From JAFKFJ01 sp963786445 (GTDB taxonomy: Bacteria > Pseudomonadota > Alphaproteobacteria > Acetobacterales > Acetobacteraceae), in assembly GCA_963786445.1 (NCBI GenBank), contig CAWAZU010000026.1, forward strand, positions 124,001 to 188,000: a stretch of 64,000 nucleotides of DNA. The letters run 5' to 3'. Within the stretch, counting starts at the first letter, position 1. Each line of letters starts with the position of its first letter. Shown piece by piece: positions 53,446-61,793 of the stretch. The position numbers and the translations under genes were made by a program. The notes under the pieces are model-generated. The model was not told the DNA's origin. It saw only the letters and a program-made list of their open reading frames with translations, and searched no databases.

Positions 53446-54955
53446 ATGAAGCTCACGCGTCGGGGCCTGCTGGGAAGCGCCGCGCTGCTCGCGGCCGAGC
53501 CGGTCTGGTCGTCGTCGGCCAGGGCCGCTTCCGGAACGCTCGGCGTGGCGATCAGCACCTCGATCGTCGCCCTCGATCCCATGAAGACCACGAGCGGCGA
53601 CGAATACATCTACACCAACCTGGTGTTCAACGGCCTGACCCGCATCCGCGAGGACCTGACCACCCAGCCCGACCTGGCGGAGACCTGGACGCATTCGGAC
53701 GATCTCAAGCGCTGGACGTTCCACCTGCGCCGGGGCGTGAAGTTCCACAACGGCCGCGAACTGGTGGCCGACGACGTCGTCGCCTTCTTCAAGCGGATCA
53801 CCGACCCGGCCAGCGCGGCGCCCTCGCGCAGCAACTACACGATGATCGCGAACGTCGCGGCGCCGGACCCCTACACGGTGACGTTCGATCTTTCGTACCC
53901 GTACGGCGGCTTCGCCGACATCCTGGCGGACCGTCAGGCGAAGATCACGCCGCGCGACCTCGTCGCCGACCTGTCGCGCCACCCGATCGGCACCGGGCCG
54001 TTCATGTTCCAGAGCTACACGCCCGGGGACCGGATGATCCTGGTCAGGAATCCCGATTATTTCGAGAACGGCCTTCCCAAGCTCGACGGCGTGGTGATCC
54101 GCGTCATCCCCGAGCCGAGCGTGAAGGTCGCCGCACTCAGATCCGGCGACATCGACATCATCTGGAACCTGCCGCTCGACGAAGTGAAGACGCTCTCCGC
54201 CGATCCGGGCCTGCGCGTCGAGAGCGTCGCGACCGGCTCCTGGGACGCGGCGATCATGAACAACCTGATCCCGCCGTTCAACGACGTGCGCGTCCGGCGC
54301 GCGTTCCAGCTTGCGGTGGACAAGCGCGACGTGGTCGATCTCACGCTGTTCGGCGAGGGCGCGCCCACCATCAGCCCGATCCCGCCGACATCGCCCTTCT
54401 TCGCCAGGGACATCGTCATTCCCAAGGCCGATCCGGCGGCGGCGCGCAAGCTGCTGGCGCGAAGCCGGCCATCCGAACGGGCTGAGCATATCCCTGATCC
54501 TGCCGGAAGGGCGCACCCAGCGGGAACGCCTCGGCGTCACCTTGCAGCAGCTTGCCAAGCCGGCCGGCTTCGACATCTCCGTCAGGCGCATCCCGATGTC
54601 GAGCTACGGCAGCGAGGTGTCCGGCAAGGCGCCGTTCTACATCGACGGCTATTTCGCCCGCCCGACCGTCGATACCAGCACCTATCCGTTCCTGCATTCC
54701 GGCGGAAGCTGGAACGAGACGCTATGGCACTACAAGAATGCCGGCGTCGATGCCGGGCTCGACGCGGCGCGGCAGACCGCCGACGCGGACAAGCAGAAGG
54801 CCGCGTACCTCGCCATGCAGCATGCCCTGAACGACGATCCGGCAGGCTTCTTCGCCTATTCCGTCAACTACGCCTGCGCCTACCGCAAGTCCGTGCAGAA
54901 CGTGAAGACCCATCCGATGATGTGGTTCGACCTGCGCTATGCCACCAAGACCTGA
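53446..54955 (+). CDS. Family 5 extracellular substrate-binding protein (one frame break)
   Basis: This protein of about 502 residues has a Tat-like leader MKLTRRGLLGSAALLA, cleaved after ARA near residue 27. The SBP_bac_5 domain follows: LAETWTHSDDLKRWTFHLRR and GVKFHNGRELVADDVVAFF are the family signature, with RHPIGTGPFMFQSYTPGD and VRRAFQLAVDKRDVV. The frame breaks near 54462, where one extra C lies in the run CTGGCGC; it resumes as EAGHPNGLSISLILPEG and ends DLRYATKT. It is the ligand receptor of the adjacent dipeptide-type importer. Ligands of this family range from peptides to glutathione, nickel and opines. Confidence 0.85.
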
Positions 54956-54967
54956 CCCGGCCCGCCG

Positions 54968-56203
54968 CTACGCGCAGACATCCAGCGCGGTCAGCACCAG
55001 CACTTTCGCGCATTCCTCCATCTCGCCGATCGACACGAAGGTCTCCTCGGGCGACGACGCATCGTAGCTGGCGGCCGGCCCGTAATTGACGCAGGGGATG
55101 CCCGCGTCCCACAGCCAGGAGGTGTCGCAGGCGGAATAGGACGTGGGCAGGATCGCGCCGATCTGGCGCGGCGGCCGGCCCGTCACCGTCTGGTAGCTGC
55201 GCGCGACGGCAAGCACGATCGCGGAATCGACGGGAACATCGACCGGCGGCATCACCAGCCGGCGCCGTCCCTTGAAATACTCCGGCGGCGGAACCTCGAT
55301 CTCGTAGCGGAGCTGCGGATCGGCCTCGCGCAGCCTGTCGAGATGGGCGCGCAGGTCGCGCACGATCGTCGCGACGGTCTGGCCGGGCACGAAATGCACG
55401 TCCACGATGATGGTGCAGAGATCGGGGATGTAGGGCGCGTCGTAAAGGATGTAGCTCTCGCCCCGGCCGCCGATGATGCTGCCGACATTGAGGCGCGGCA
55501 GGGCGGGGAGGTCCGGGCGCGGCGCGTAGGTGAAGGCGATGGTGTCGAGCGCCGCGATCACGTTCGCCATCTTGCGGATCGCGTGGACCGTGCCGTCGAG
55601 ACGGCTCATGTGCCCGGTCCGGCCGATCACATGGATGGCGAAATGCGCGATCCCGCCATGCACGGTGGCGATGTTGCCCGCGCCGAACGGCTCGGTGATC
55701 AGCGCCATGTCGGTGCGCAGGCCGCGCCGCATGAGATGGTGCATGCCCTCGCCGCCCTGGGTTTCCCCGACGACGAAGGCCAGCACGAGATCGCCCTTGA
55801 GCCTGGCGCCGCCCTTGCGGACGGCTTCCGCCGCGACGATGAGGGTGGCGAGGCCGCCCTTCATGTTCTGGATGCCGTGACCATGCAGCCGGTCGCCCTG
55901 CACCCAGGCCGTCCACGGGTCCCGGTTCCAGCCGCGCGACAGCGAATTGATGTCGAGATGGCCGTTGAGCATCAGGCTTTTTCCGCCGCCCGCCCCGCTT
56001 AACGTGGCGATCACCTGGAACCGGCCGGGCTCGACTTCATCGAGTTCCACCGCGTAGCCTCTGGCGCCGAGCCATTCGGCGAGGTAGCGCGCAAGCGGCG
56101 TCTCGTCGCCCTTGAAGCTCGGAAACCTGACGAGCTCGCTGCCGATTTCGACCAGGTCCCGACGATCGACCAGGTCCAGGCTCGCTTGCGCGTGAGCGTT
56201 CAT
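54968..56203 (-). CDS. M20-family amidohydrolase with altered metal ligands
   Basis: This 411-residue protein has the ArgE/DapE/CPG2 layout. Its first metal motif HLDIN (His82, Asp84) is normal. The second motif reads GHGIQNMKGG, so Asn113 replaces the usual bridging Asp. The Glu-Glu pair reads GETQGG, keeping the catalytic Glu147 but with Thr148 for the metal-binding Glu. The Glu-Pro motif (TEPFG) is kept. The C-terminal His of the AHxxxE motif also appears missing (ASYDASSPEE). It may bind fewer metals, act differently or be non-catalytic. Its start overlaps the DUF1028 stop (ATGA). It converges on the family 5 binding protein. Confidence 0.82.
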   Translation of the reverse strand: MNAHAQASLDLVDRRDLVEIGSELVRFPSFKGDETPLARYLAEWLGARGYAVELDEVEPGRFQVIATLSGAGGGKSLMLNGHLDINSLSRGWNRDPWTAWVQGDRLHGHGIQNMKGGLATLIVAAEAVRKGGARLKGDLVLAFVVGETQGGEGMHHLMRRGLRTDMALITEPFGAGNIATVHGGIAHFAIHVIGRTGHMSRLDGTVHAIRKMANVIAALDTIAFTYAPRPDLPALPRLNVGSIIGGRGESYILYDAPYIPDLCTIIVDVHFVPGQTVATIVRDLRAHLDRLREADPQLRYEIEVPPPEYFKGRRRLVMPPVDVPVDSAIVLAVARSYQTVTGRPPRQIGAILPTSYSACDTSWLWDAGIPCVNYGPAASYDASSPEETFVSIGEMEECAKVLVLTALDVCA

Positions 56204-56901
56204 GGCTGCCTCGGCCGGGTGGGGAGGAGCGCCGCCTCGCTCGGCGGCAGCGGCGCCGCGGCCGGATCGTTGGCGCGCACGACGTAAGGCTCGGCCTCCG
56301 GCTCGTATTCCCGCCACAGCCGCCGCAGCTCGGCGATCGGGTCGGCGTGGCTGTCCACGCGCAAATCCACATAGGCGAAGCTTTCGCGGTGCGCGACGAG
56401 AACCGCCGCCGAGAGCACCGGCACGAATTCGCCGCCGGCGGCCTCGCCGGCCGCCAGGGCCTCGATCAGGCGCTCGGCCAGGGGCCGCGCGGGATCGGCC
56501 TCGAAGGCGCGCGCCATCGCCGCCGGCACCTGCGCCGAGCGCACGATGTTGGCGATCGCCACGCAGTCCCTGCCATGCACCTCGCCGCTCCTTGCGTGGT
56601 CCACACGGGAGCCGGTGAAGGCGGCCGTGCCGCCGTCGCGGTCGATGACGGCGAGCTGGCGCCAGTCGCGATGCGGCGCAACCGCGAGGACGCCCGCGAG
56701 CACCGTCCTGGCATCATGGCCGCGCGCCAGCAGGTCGAGCGCCAGCGGCCCCAGGCGCGGGTCGGTGCGATGCTGCGTCAGCACCGCGCCGATGCCGGCG
56801 CGCGCATGCGAGCAGCGCGAGCCGACCGCGACCGACGAGGTGGTGACGGCGCAGCCGAGCATGCCGGTGCGGGCGCAGCGCCCGACGAGCGAGAAGGTCA
56901 T
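56200..56901 (-). CDS. DUF1028 protein (second copy)
   Basis: This 233-residue protein opens TFSLVGRCARTGMLGCAVTT, parallel to the first copy at 39.4 kb. It has GAVLTQHRTDPRLGPLAL and WRQLAVIDRDGGTAAFTGS. It ends with an acidic RVDSHADPIAELRRLWREYEPE segment. The two copies are clearly homologous but well diverged, so they are not a recent duplication. Its ATG overlaps the Rid gene stop, and its stop overlaps the M20 start, both as ATGA, so the three proteins are tightly coupled. No reaction is established for the family; a role in amide or peptide catabolism is inferred from context. Confidence 0.83.
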   Translation of the reverse strand: MTFSLVGRCARTGMLGCAVTTSSVAVGSRCSHARAGIGAVLTQHRTDPRLGPLALDLLARGHDARTVLAGVLAVAPHRDWRQLAVIDRDGGTAAFTGSRVDHARSGEVHGRDCVAIANIVRSAQVPAAMARAFEADPARPLAERLIEALAAGEAAGGEFVPVLSAAVLVAHRESFAYVDLRVDSHADPIAELRRLWREYEPEAEPYVVRANDPAAAPLPPSEAALLPTRPRQP

Positions 56902-58061
56902 GCCCGGTCTCCGAGATCGGCGGTGATATCGACCTCCATCAGCAGTTCGGGACTCGCCAGGCCCTTGATCACGACCGCGCTGAAGGCCGGCGTGACCCCT
57001 TTGAGGCGGCGCATGACCACCTCCGCCGCGGCGGCCAGGAAGGCGCGGTCGGTGACGAACAGCGTCGCCTTGGCGACGTCCGACAGCCGCGCCCCGGCAT
57101 CGCCGAGCAGGATCTCGACATTGTCCATGGCCTGCTCGGACTGCGCGGCGGCATCGCCCGCCCCGTGCATCGCCTCGTCGAGGCCGCCGCCGGTCTGGCC
57201 GCGCAGGATCACGCGGCTGCCGGCGCGCACGGCCATGCAGAAGTCGCAGTCGAGCGACTGGCTTTCGGTGCCGTATTTCGCGCGGCTCGAATGGTAGCGG
57301 CGGAAGCGCCCATGCGGGCCGCCCTGCTTGCGCAGCACCTGCGCGTCGATCTCGAACAGGGTTTCCGGCCGCGCGAAGCCGGTGGTGATGATGCCGGTCG
57401 ATACCGGATAGACGCCCCGCAGATGCCTGCCGAGCACCGGATAGACGGCCGTGCGATAGGCGCGGTCGTTGATATAGACCGTGATCTTGCACACCTCGTC
57501 GAGGCCGGAGCCCGCCTCCGACAGCAGCGTCGCGAGGTTGGTCAGCGCGAGGTCCGCCTGCTCGGCGGCATCCTGCGGGCGCCGGCCGAGCCCCGCCATG
57601 CGGCGCCCGTCGAGCGCCACGCCGGTCTGGCCGCCGATGAACACCTCCCGCTCGCCGCCGCCGATCACCGCCTCGGCGTCGATCTGCACCATCTGCTCCG
57701 GCAGCGGCAGGCCGGCGACGACGAGGTCCGTGCTGGCGGGACGCACATCCCGCAGCCGCCGCCCGATCGCATCGTGGACCGGCTTGCGGTGGGCCGGATC
57801 GACGACGCAGACGGTGAGCTTGGCGATGCCGGCGAGCGCGCCGCCGGCCGCCGCGAGCGCGGCCTCGATGGTGTCGAGCGCCGCCTCGGCCTGGGCGGCG
57901 GGGTCGCCCAGCCCGGCGACCGAGCCGTCAGGCTTCAGGGCGCTGCCGCCGCTGAGGAAAACCCGCTCGCCGGCGCGCACGGCCGCCGCGGCCGGCGCGG
58001 GCAGGCGCCCGCCCGGAAGGAACGGCGCGGCATCGAAAGGCATAACGCGGTCAAGCCCCAT
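56898..58061 (-). CDS. Triple Rid (YjgF/RidA) domain protein
   Basis: This 387-residue protein contains three Rid domains in tandem: about residues 20-132 (AVRAGERVFLSGGSALKPDG), 135-245 (GEREVFIGGQTGVALDG) and 275-385 (AVRAGSRVILRGQTGGG). RidA itself is one domain of about 130 residues that acts as a trimer and hydrolyses enamines/imines. At the position of the RidA catalytic Arg (VARLP in E. coli), all three domains have Gly (VAGLP, TTGFA, IKGLA). Classical imine hydrolysis is therefore unlikely, and they look like the Rid4-7 subgroups. The ATG at 58059-58061 follows TAGGAACC; ATG 58043 is an alternative. One chain may build the whole trimer. Confidence 0.85.
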   Translation of the reverse strand: MGLDRVMPFDAAPFLPGGRLPAPAAAAVRAGERVFLSGGSALKPDGSVAGLGDPAAQAEAALDTIEAALAAAGGALAGIAKLTVCVVDPAHRKPVHDAIGRRLRDVRPASTDLVVAGLPLPEQMVQIDAEAVIGGGEREVFIGGQTGVALDGRRMAGLGRRPQDAAEQADLALTNLATLLSEAGSGLDEVCKITVYINDRAYRTAVYPVLGRHLRGVYPVSTGIITTGFARPETLFEIDAQVLRKQGGPHGRFRRYHSSRAKYGTESQSLDCDFCMAVRAGSRVILRGQTGGGLDEAMHGAGDAAAQSEQAMDNVEILLGDAGARLSDVAKATLFVTDRAFLAAAAEVVMRRLKGVTPAFSAVVIKGLASPELLMEVDITADLGDRA

Positions 58062-58072
58062 CTGGCGGGTTC

Positions 58073-59320
58073 CTATCGCGAGAGAAAGGCGGCGGCGGCC
58101 AGCGCATGGGTACGCAGCACGTGCAGGTAGTCCTCGACATCGACCCATTCGTCGGGCTTGGCCATGTTGTTCGGTGCGCAGCCGTAGATGTAGGCGGGCA
58201 CGCCGGCATTGCGCCAATGCTTGGCGTCGGAGCCGCCGAGGCTGACCGTGGGGACCGGGACACGCCCGGTCAGGCCGGAGACGGCGTCGCGCAGGATGCC
58301 CACCATGCGGTGCCCCGGATCGCTGAAGGTCGGTTCGCCCGAATGCGTCAGCACTTGCGTGACGCGCGCCTGCGGATGCCGGCGCAGGATCGTCGCGATC
58401 TCGCCCATCACCTGCGCCCGCGTCATCTGCAGCGGCAGGCGGATGTCCACTTCCAGCCGGCAATGGCCGGGGAGCATGTTGATCTTCAGGCCGCCCCGGA
58501 TCACGCCGGGCGAGACGGTGACGCGGTTGAGGATGTCGCCGGCACCCTGGCCGACCGCCGCGTCCATCGCCGCGCGCGAGGCCTCGACCGCCGCGCGCAC
58601 CGCGTCCGACTGCGCCGGCCGCAGCTCTTCCAGCCGGTAGAGGTCGCGCACGAGTTCGCTGGCGATGCGGATCGCGTTGTCGCTGAGATAGGTGTAGGCG
58701 GCGTGGGCACCCGGCGTATCGACCTCGAAGACCAGCCGCAGCGTGCCCTTTTCGCCGAAGCGGATGGTGCCGGCGCTCGGCTCGCCGTTCAGCAGGCAGT
58801 CGCCGCGGCACTCGTCCGGAAAACTGTCCAGCAGCCATTTCGCGCCGAACGTGCCGCCGGTCTCCTCGTCGGAGACGCAGGTGAGCGTGAGGCGGCCGCC
58901 GAGTTGGTCGCGCAGGCGGTTCAGGTAGATGGCGGTCCAGACCGAGGCGGCGGTGCCGCATTTCATGTCGGTGACGCCGCGGCCATGCACCTTGCCGTCC
59001 GTCACCGCACCGCTCCAGGGATCGCGCGACCAGGTTTCGGCCGGCCCGGCGGGAAACACATCGATATGCCCGTTGAGGACCAGATGCGGACCCTGGCCGC
59101 CGAAACTGCCGACGATGTTCGGCAGATCGGGCCTGGCGGCGCGCATCTCGGCGGGGAAGCCTTCGGCCTTGAGATGATCGAGCAGGAAGCCCGCCGCCGC
59201 GCGTGTGTCGCCCGGCGGATTGGGGCTCGGGATCGCGACGAAGCGGGAGAGGAACCGGATGATCGCGTCCCGGTCCCGCTCGATCCACGCCAGAATCGCG
59301 TCGCGCAGGTCGGTTCCCAT
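58073..59320 (-). CDS. M20-family amidohydrolase (ArgE/DapE-like)
   Basis: This 415-residue metallohydrolase has the complete front half of the M20 site: LNGHIDVFP (His85, Asp87), GRGVTDMKCG with bridging Asp118, and the DEETGG pair with Glu152 and Glu153. LLNGEPS supplies the next ligand. The C-terminal motif reads NNMAKPDEWV, a known variant without the His. Such enzymes cleave N-acyl or N-carbamoyl amino acids and small peptides. GGAGAGGATG precedes the ATG at 59318-59320. It leads the minus-strand M20-Rid-DUF1028-M20 run, with the Rid gene 11 bp downstream. It is divergent from the MmgE/PrpD gene. The frame is intact. Confidence 0.87.
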   Translation of the reverse strand: MGTDLRDAILAWIERDRDAIIRFLSRFVAIPSPNPPGDTRAAAGFLLDHLKAEGFPAEMRAARPDLPNIVGSFGGQGPHLVLNGHIDVFPAGPAETWSRDPWSGAVTDGKVHGRGVTDMKCGTAASVWTAIYLNRLRDQLGGRLTLTCVSDEETGGTFGAKWLLDSFPDECRGDCLLNGEPSAGTIRFGEKGTLRLVFEVDTPGAHAAYTYLSDNAIRIASELVRDLYRLEELRPAQSDAVRAAVEASRAAMDAAVGQGAGDILNRVTVSPGVIRGGLKINMLPGHCRLEVDIRLPLQMTRAQVMGEIATILRRHPQARVTQVLTHSGEPTFSDPGHRMVGILRDAVSGLTGRVPVPTVSLGGSDAKHWRNAGVPAYIYGCAPNNMAKPDEWVDVEDYLHVLRTHALAAAAFLSR

Positions 59321-59464
59321 CACATCCTCTCCGGTAGGCCTCCTGGGCGAGAACGACGGCGCGACGGACGAATTCGAACTTGCGCCCGGCTGACACCGAT
59401 GCCGGCTTGTGGCACATCCCTTTTGCAAGCGTAAGTCGGCACGTCCCAGCGGAACAACCGGATC

Positions 59465-60829
59465 ATGGACAGTCCCTCCCACGCCGATCGCCTCGGCGCC
59501 TTCATCGCGGCAACCGGTTTCGCCGAACTGCCCGACGCGATCGTCGAGAAGACCAAGCGCCACATCCTTGACACCTTCGGCGCGGGCCTGGCCGGCTCGA
59601 CCTCCGATGAAGCGTCGCGGGCGCGCGCCATGATCGGGGCAACCGGCGCAACCGGCGGCGATGTCCTGTGGGGCCGGCCGGAGCATGCCGCGCCGCGCGA
59701 CGCCGCCCTTGTGAACGGCATCGCCGCGCATGCCTTCGAGCTCGATGATTCGGGCGGCTGCGACCATTCCGGCGCCGTCGTGCTGCCGGCTGCGGTGGCG
59801 GCGCTCGGGCTGTCGGAGGAAAAAGTGTCGGGCGGCGACCTCATCGCCGCCGTCGTGCTCGGCTACGATATCGGCCGGCGCGTGATGGAGGCGTTCGGCG
59901 GCTATGAGCCCCACAACAGCGCCGGCTGGCATTCGACCGGCACCTGCGGCACGTTCGGCGCGGCCGCGGCGGCCGCGCGCATCCTCCGGCTGGACGCGCG
60001 CCAATGTCGCAACGCGATCGGGATCGCCGCCAGCTTTTCCGGCGGGCTTTGGTCGTTCATCCATGACGGATCGCAGACCAAGCGCATCCATGCCGGACGC
60101 GCGGCGGAGGGCGGCCTGACCGCCGCGCTGCTGGCGCGACAGGGGATGACGGGTCCGGCCCGCATCTTCGACGATGTGTGGGGCGGGTTCCTGCGCGCCT
60201 ATGCCCATCACCCGACGGATGCCGGGGCGCTGGTGCGCGAACTCGGCGCCAGCTGGAGAATGGAAAAAGCGGTCATCAAGCCCTATGCCTCGTGCCGCGG
60301 CACGCATTCGGCCATCGATGCGATCGGCAAGCTGATGGCGGCGCAGCGCCTGACCGCCGACTCGATTGCCGCCGTGCGGCTGCGGATGAGCCCGTTCCTG
60401 CATGGCATGTGCGGCGGGCGCGACGTCTCGGGCATGCCGGCGGCGCAGATGAGCCTGCCGTACGCCGTGGCGGCGCGCATGGTGCTCGGCGGCGCGGGTC
60501 TTTCGGCCTACGCCGCCGACCGACGCAGCGACCCGCGGCTGCGGGCGGCCATGGACAGGATCGAGCTGAGCACCGACGAGGGCATGGCGCCCAACGACGA
60601 GCCTTATGTCACGGTCGTGGCGGCCGACGGACGCCAATGGGACGAGCGCGTCCTGGTCGCGCTCGGCGCGCCGGGCAACCCTCTCGACGACGCGGCGTTG
60701 CTCGGCAAGTTCCGTGAGCTCGCCGGGTTGGCGTTGAGTGCCGACGCGACGCATCGGCTGACGGACACGGTGCTCGGTCTCGACCGGGTGGCCGATGTTC
60801 GCTCGCTGCCCGCGATGCTCGCCGCGTGA
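59465..60829 (+). CDS. MmgE/PrpD family protein
   Basis: This 454-residue protein spans the full MmgE/PrpD fold: ILDTFGAGLAGSTSDEA near the start, ALVNGIAAHAFELDDSG, the helical block HSTGTCGTFGAAAAAARILR, RIHAGRAAEGGLTAALLA, and IKPYASCRGTHSAIDA in the C-terminal domain. Known members are 2-methylcitrate dehydratase, cis-aconitate decarboxylase and epimerase-like enzymes such as IDS-epimerase. No methylcitrate synthase or lyase is adjacent, so a general dehydratase or isomerase role on an acid from the catabolic island is more likely. Its stop overlaps the ribokinase-like start (GTGA). The frame is intact. Confidence 0.87.
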   Translation: MDSPSHADRLGAFIAATGFAELPDAIVEKTKRHILDTFGAGLAGSTSDEASRARAMIGATGATGGDVLWGRPEHAAPRDAALVNGIAAHAFELDDSGGCDHSGAVVLPAAVAALGLSEEKVSGGDLIAAVVLGYDIGRRVMEAFGGYEPHNSAGWHSTGTCGTFGAAAAAARILRLDARQCRNAIGIAASFSGGLWSFIHDGSQTKRIHAGRAAEGGLTAALLARQGMTGPARIFDDVWGGFLRAYAHHPTDAGALVRELGASWRMEKAVIKPYASCRGTHSAIDAIGKLMAAQRLTADSIAAVRLRMSPFLHGMCGGRDVSGMPAAQMSLPYAVAARMVLGGAGLSAYAADRRSDPRLRAAMDRIELSTDEGMAPNDEPYVTVVAADGRQWDERVLVALGAPGNPLDDAALLGKFRELAGLALSADATHRLTDTVLGLDRVADVRSLPAMLAA

Positions 60830-61761
60830 CCTGCAACCCGTTTTCCGTCTCTGTGGTTGCCGTCGTCATCGGCAACATCGCGATCGACGAGACCTTTCGG
60901 GTGCCGCACCTGCCGCAGCCCGGCGAGACGCTGCTCGCACACGCGGGCGCCACCGATCTCGGCGGCAAGGGCGCCAACCAGGCGGTGGTGCTGGCGCGCT
61001 GCGGCGTGGCCACGCGCCTGGTGGCGCGCATCGGCCGCGATGGCACATCCGCGCGCCTGCGGGCGCTGCTGGCCGCCGAGCCGCTCGACATCTCCCGCCT
61101 GATCGAGACCGACGCGCCGGCCGACCGTTCGATCGTGCTGCTGACCGATGCGGGGGAGAACGCGATCGTCTCCGCCATCGTCCCTGCCCCGCCGTTCGCG
61201 CCGGCCGATCTGCTTGCCGCGGTGGCGGGCTGCGCCGCCGGCGATCTGCTGCTGCTGCAGGGCAACCTGACCGAGCCGGTGACCGTCGAGGCGTTGCGGC
61301 TCGGACGCGCGCGCGGCCTGCGCGCCGTGTTCAATCCCGCGCCGACCTCGCCGGGCTTCGCCGCGCTCTGGGCGCTCGTGGAACTCGCGGTGCTGAACGT
61401 GTTCGAGGCGCGGCACCTCACCGGCACGGCTGATCCCGCGGCGGCGGCGCGGGCGATCCACGCCGCCGGCGCGGCGCGGGTCGCGGTCACGCTCGGCGCC
61501 GGCGGCGCGCTGCTCTGCGATGCGGGCGGGATCACGCAGGTCGCCGCGGCGCCGGCGGCGGTGCGCGATACCACCGGCGCCGGCGACACGTTTCTCGCCG
61601 TGCTGGCCGCCGCATTGCTCGTGCGCGGGGTGGCGGCCGAGGCGGCGCTGGCCGCCGCCTGCCGCGCCGCCGCGCTCACGGTCGGCCGCGCCGGCACGCT
61701 CGCCGCCTTCCCGACGGTCGCGGAACTCGCGGCGATCCTGCGTGATGCCGGCCGGTCATAG
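60826..61761 (+). CDS. PfkB/ribokinase family carbohydrate kinase
   Basis: This 311-residue sugar or nucleoside kinase opens VIGNIAIDETFRVPHLPQPG, has the substrate glycines in GGKGANQAVVLARCG, and ends with the PfkB catalytic signature DTTGAGDTFLAVLAA, where the Asp is the base. It starts at GTG 60826, overlapping the MmgE/PrpD stop by 4 bp. It resembles ribokinase in length and motifs, but the substrate could be ribose, another pentose or a nucleoside. It converges on a LacI-type regulator that may control these genes. The frame is intact. Confidence 0.87.
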   Translation: MTCNPFSVSVVAVVIGNIAIDETFRVPHLPQPGETLLAHAGATDLGGKGANQAVVLARCGVATRLVARIGRDGTSARLRALLAAEPLDISRLIETDAPADRSIVLLTDAGENAIVSAIVPAPPFAPADLLAAVAGCAAGDLLLLQGNLTEPVTVEALRLGRARGLRAVFNPAPTSPGFAALWALVELAVLNVFEARHLTGTADPAAAARAIHAAGAARVAVTLGAGGALLCDAGGITQVAAAPAAVRDTTGAGDTFLAVLAAALLVRGVAAEAALAAACRAAALTVGRAGTLAAFPTVAELAAILRDAGRS

Positions 61762-61793
61762 CGGCCGGCGCGGTCGCCATCGGGTTTCCCGTT

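Noticed and set aside
59465..60829. 2-methylcitrate dehydratase (prpD) by name
   Set aside because: The fold matches MmgE/PrpD, but no prpB or prpC lies nearby and the surrounding genes concern amides, so only the family name is justified.
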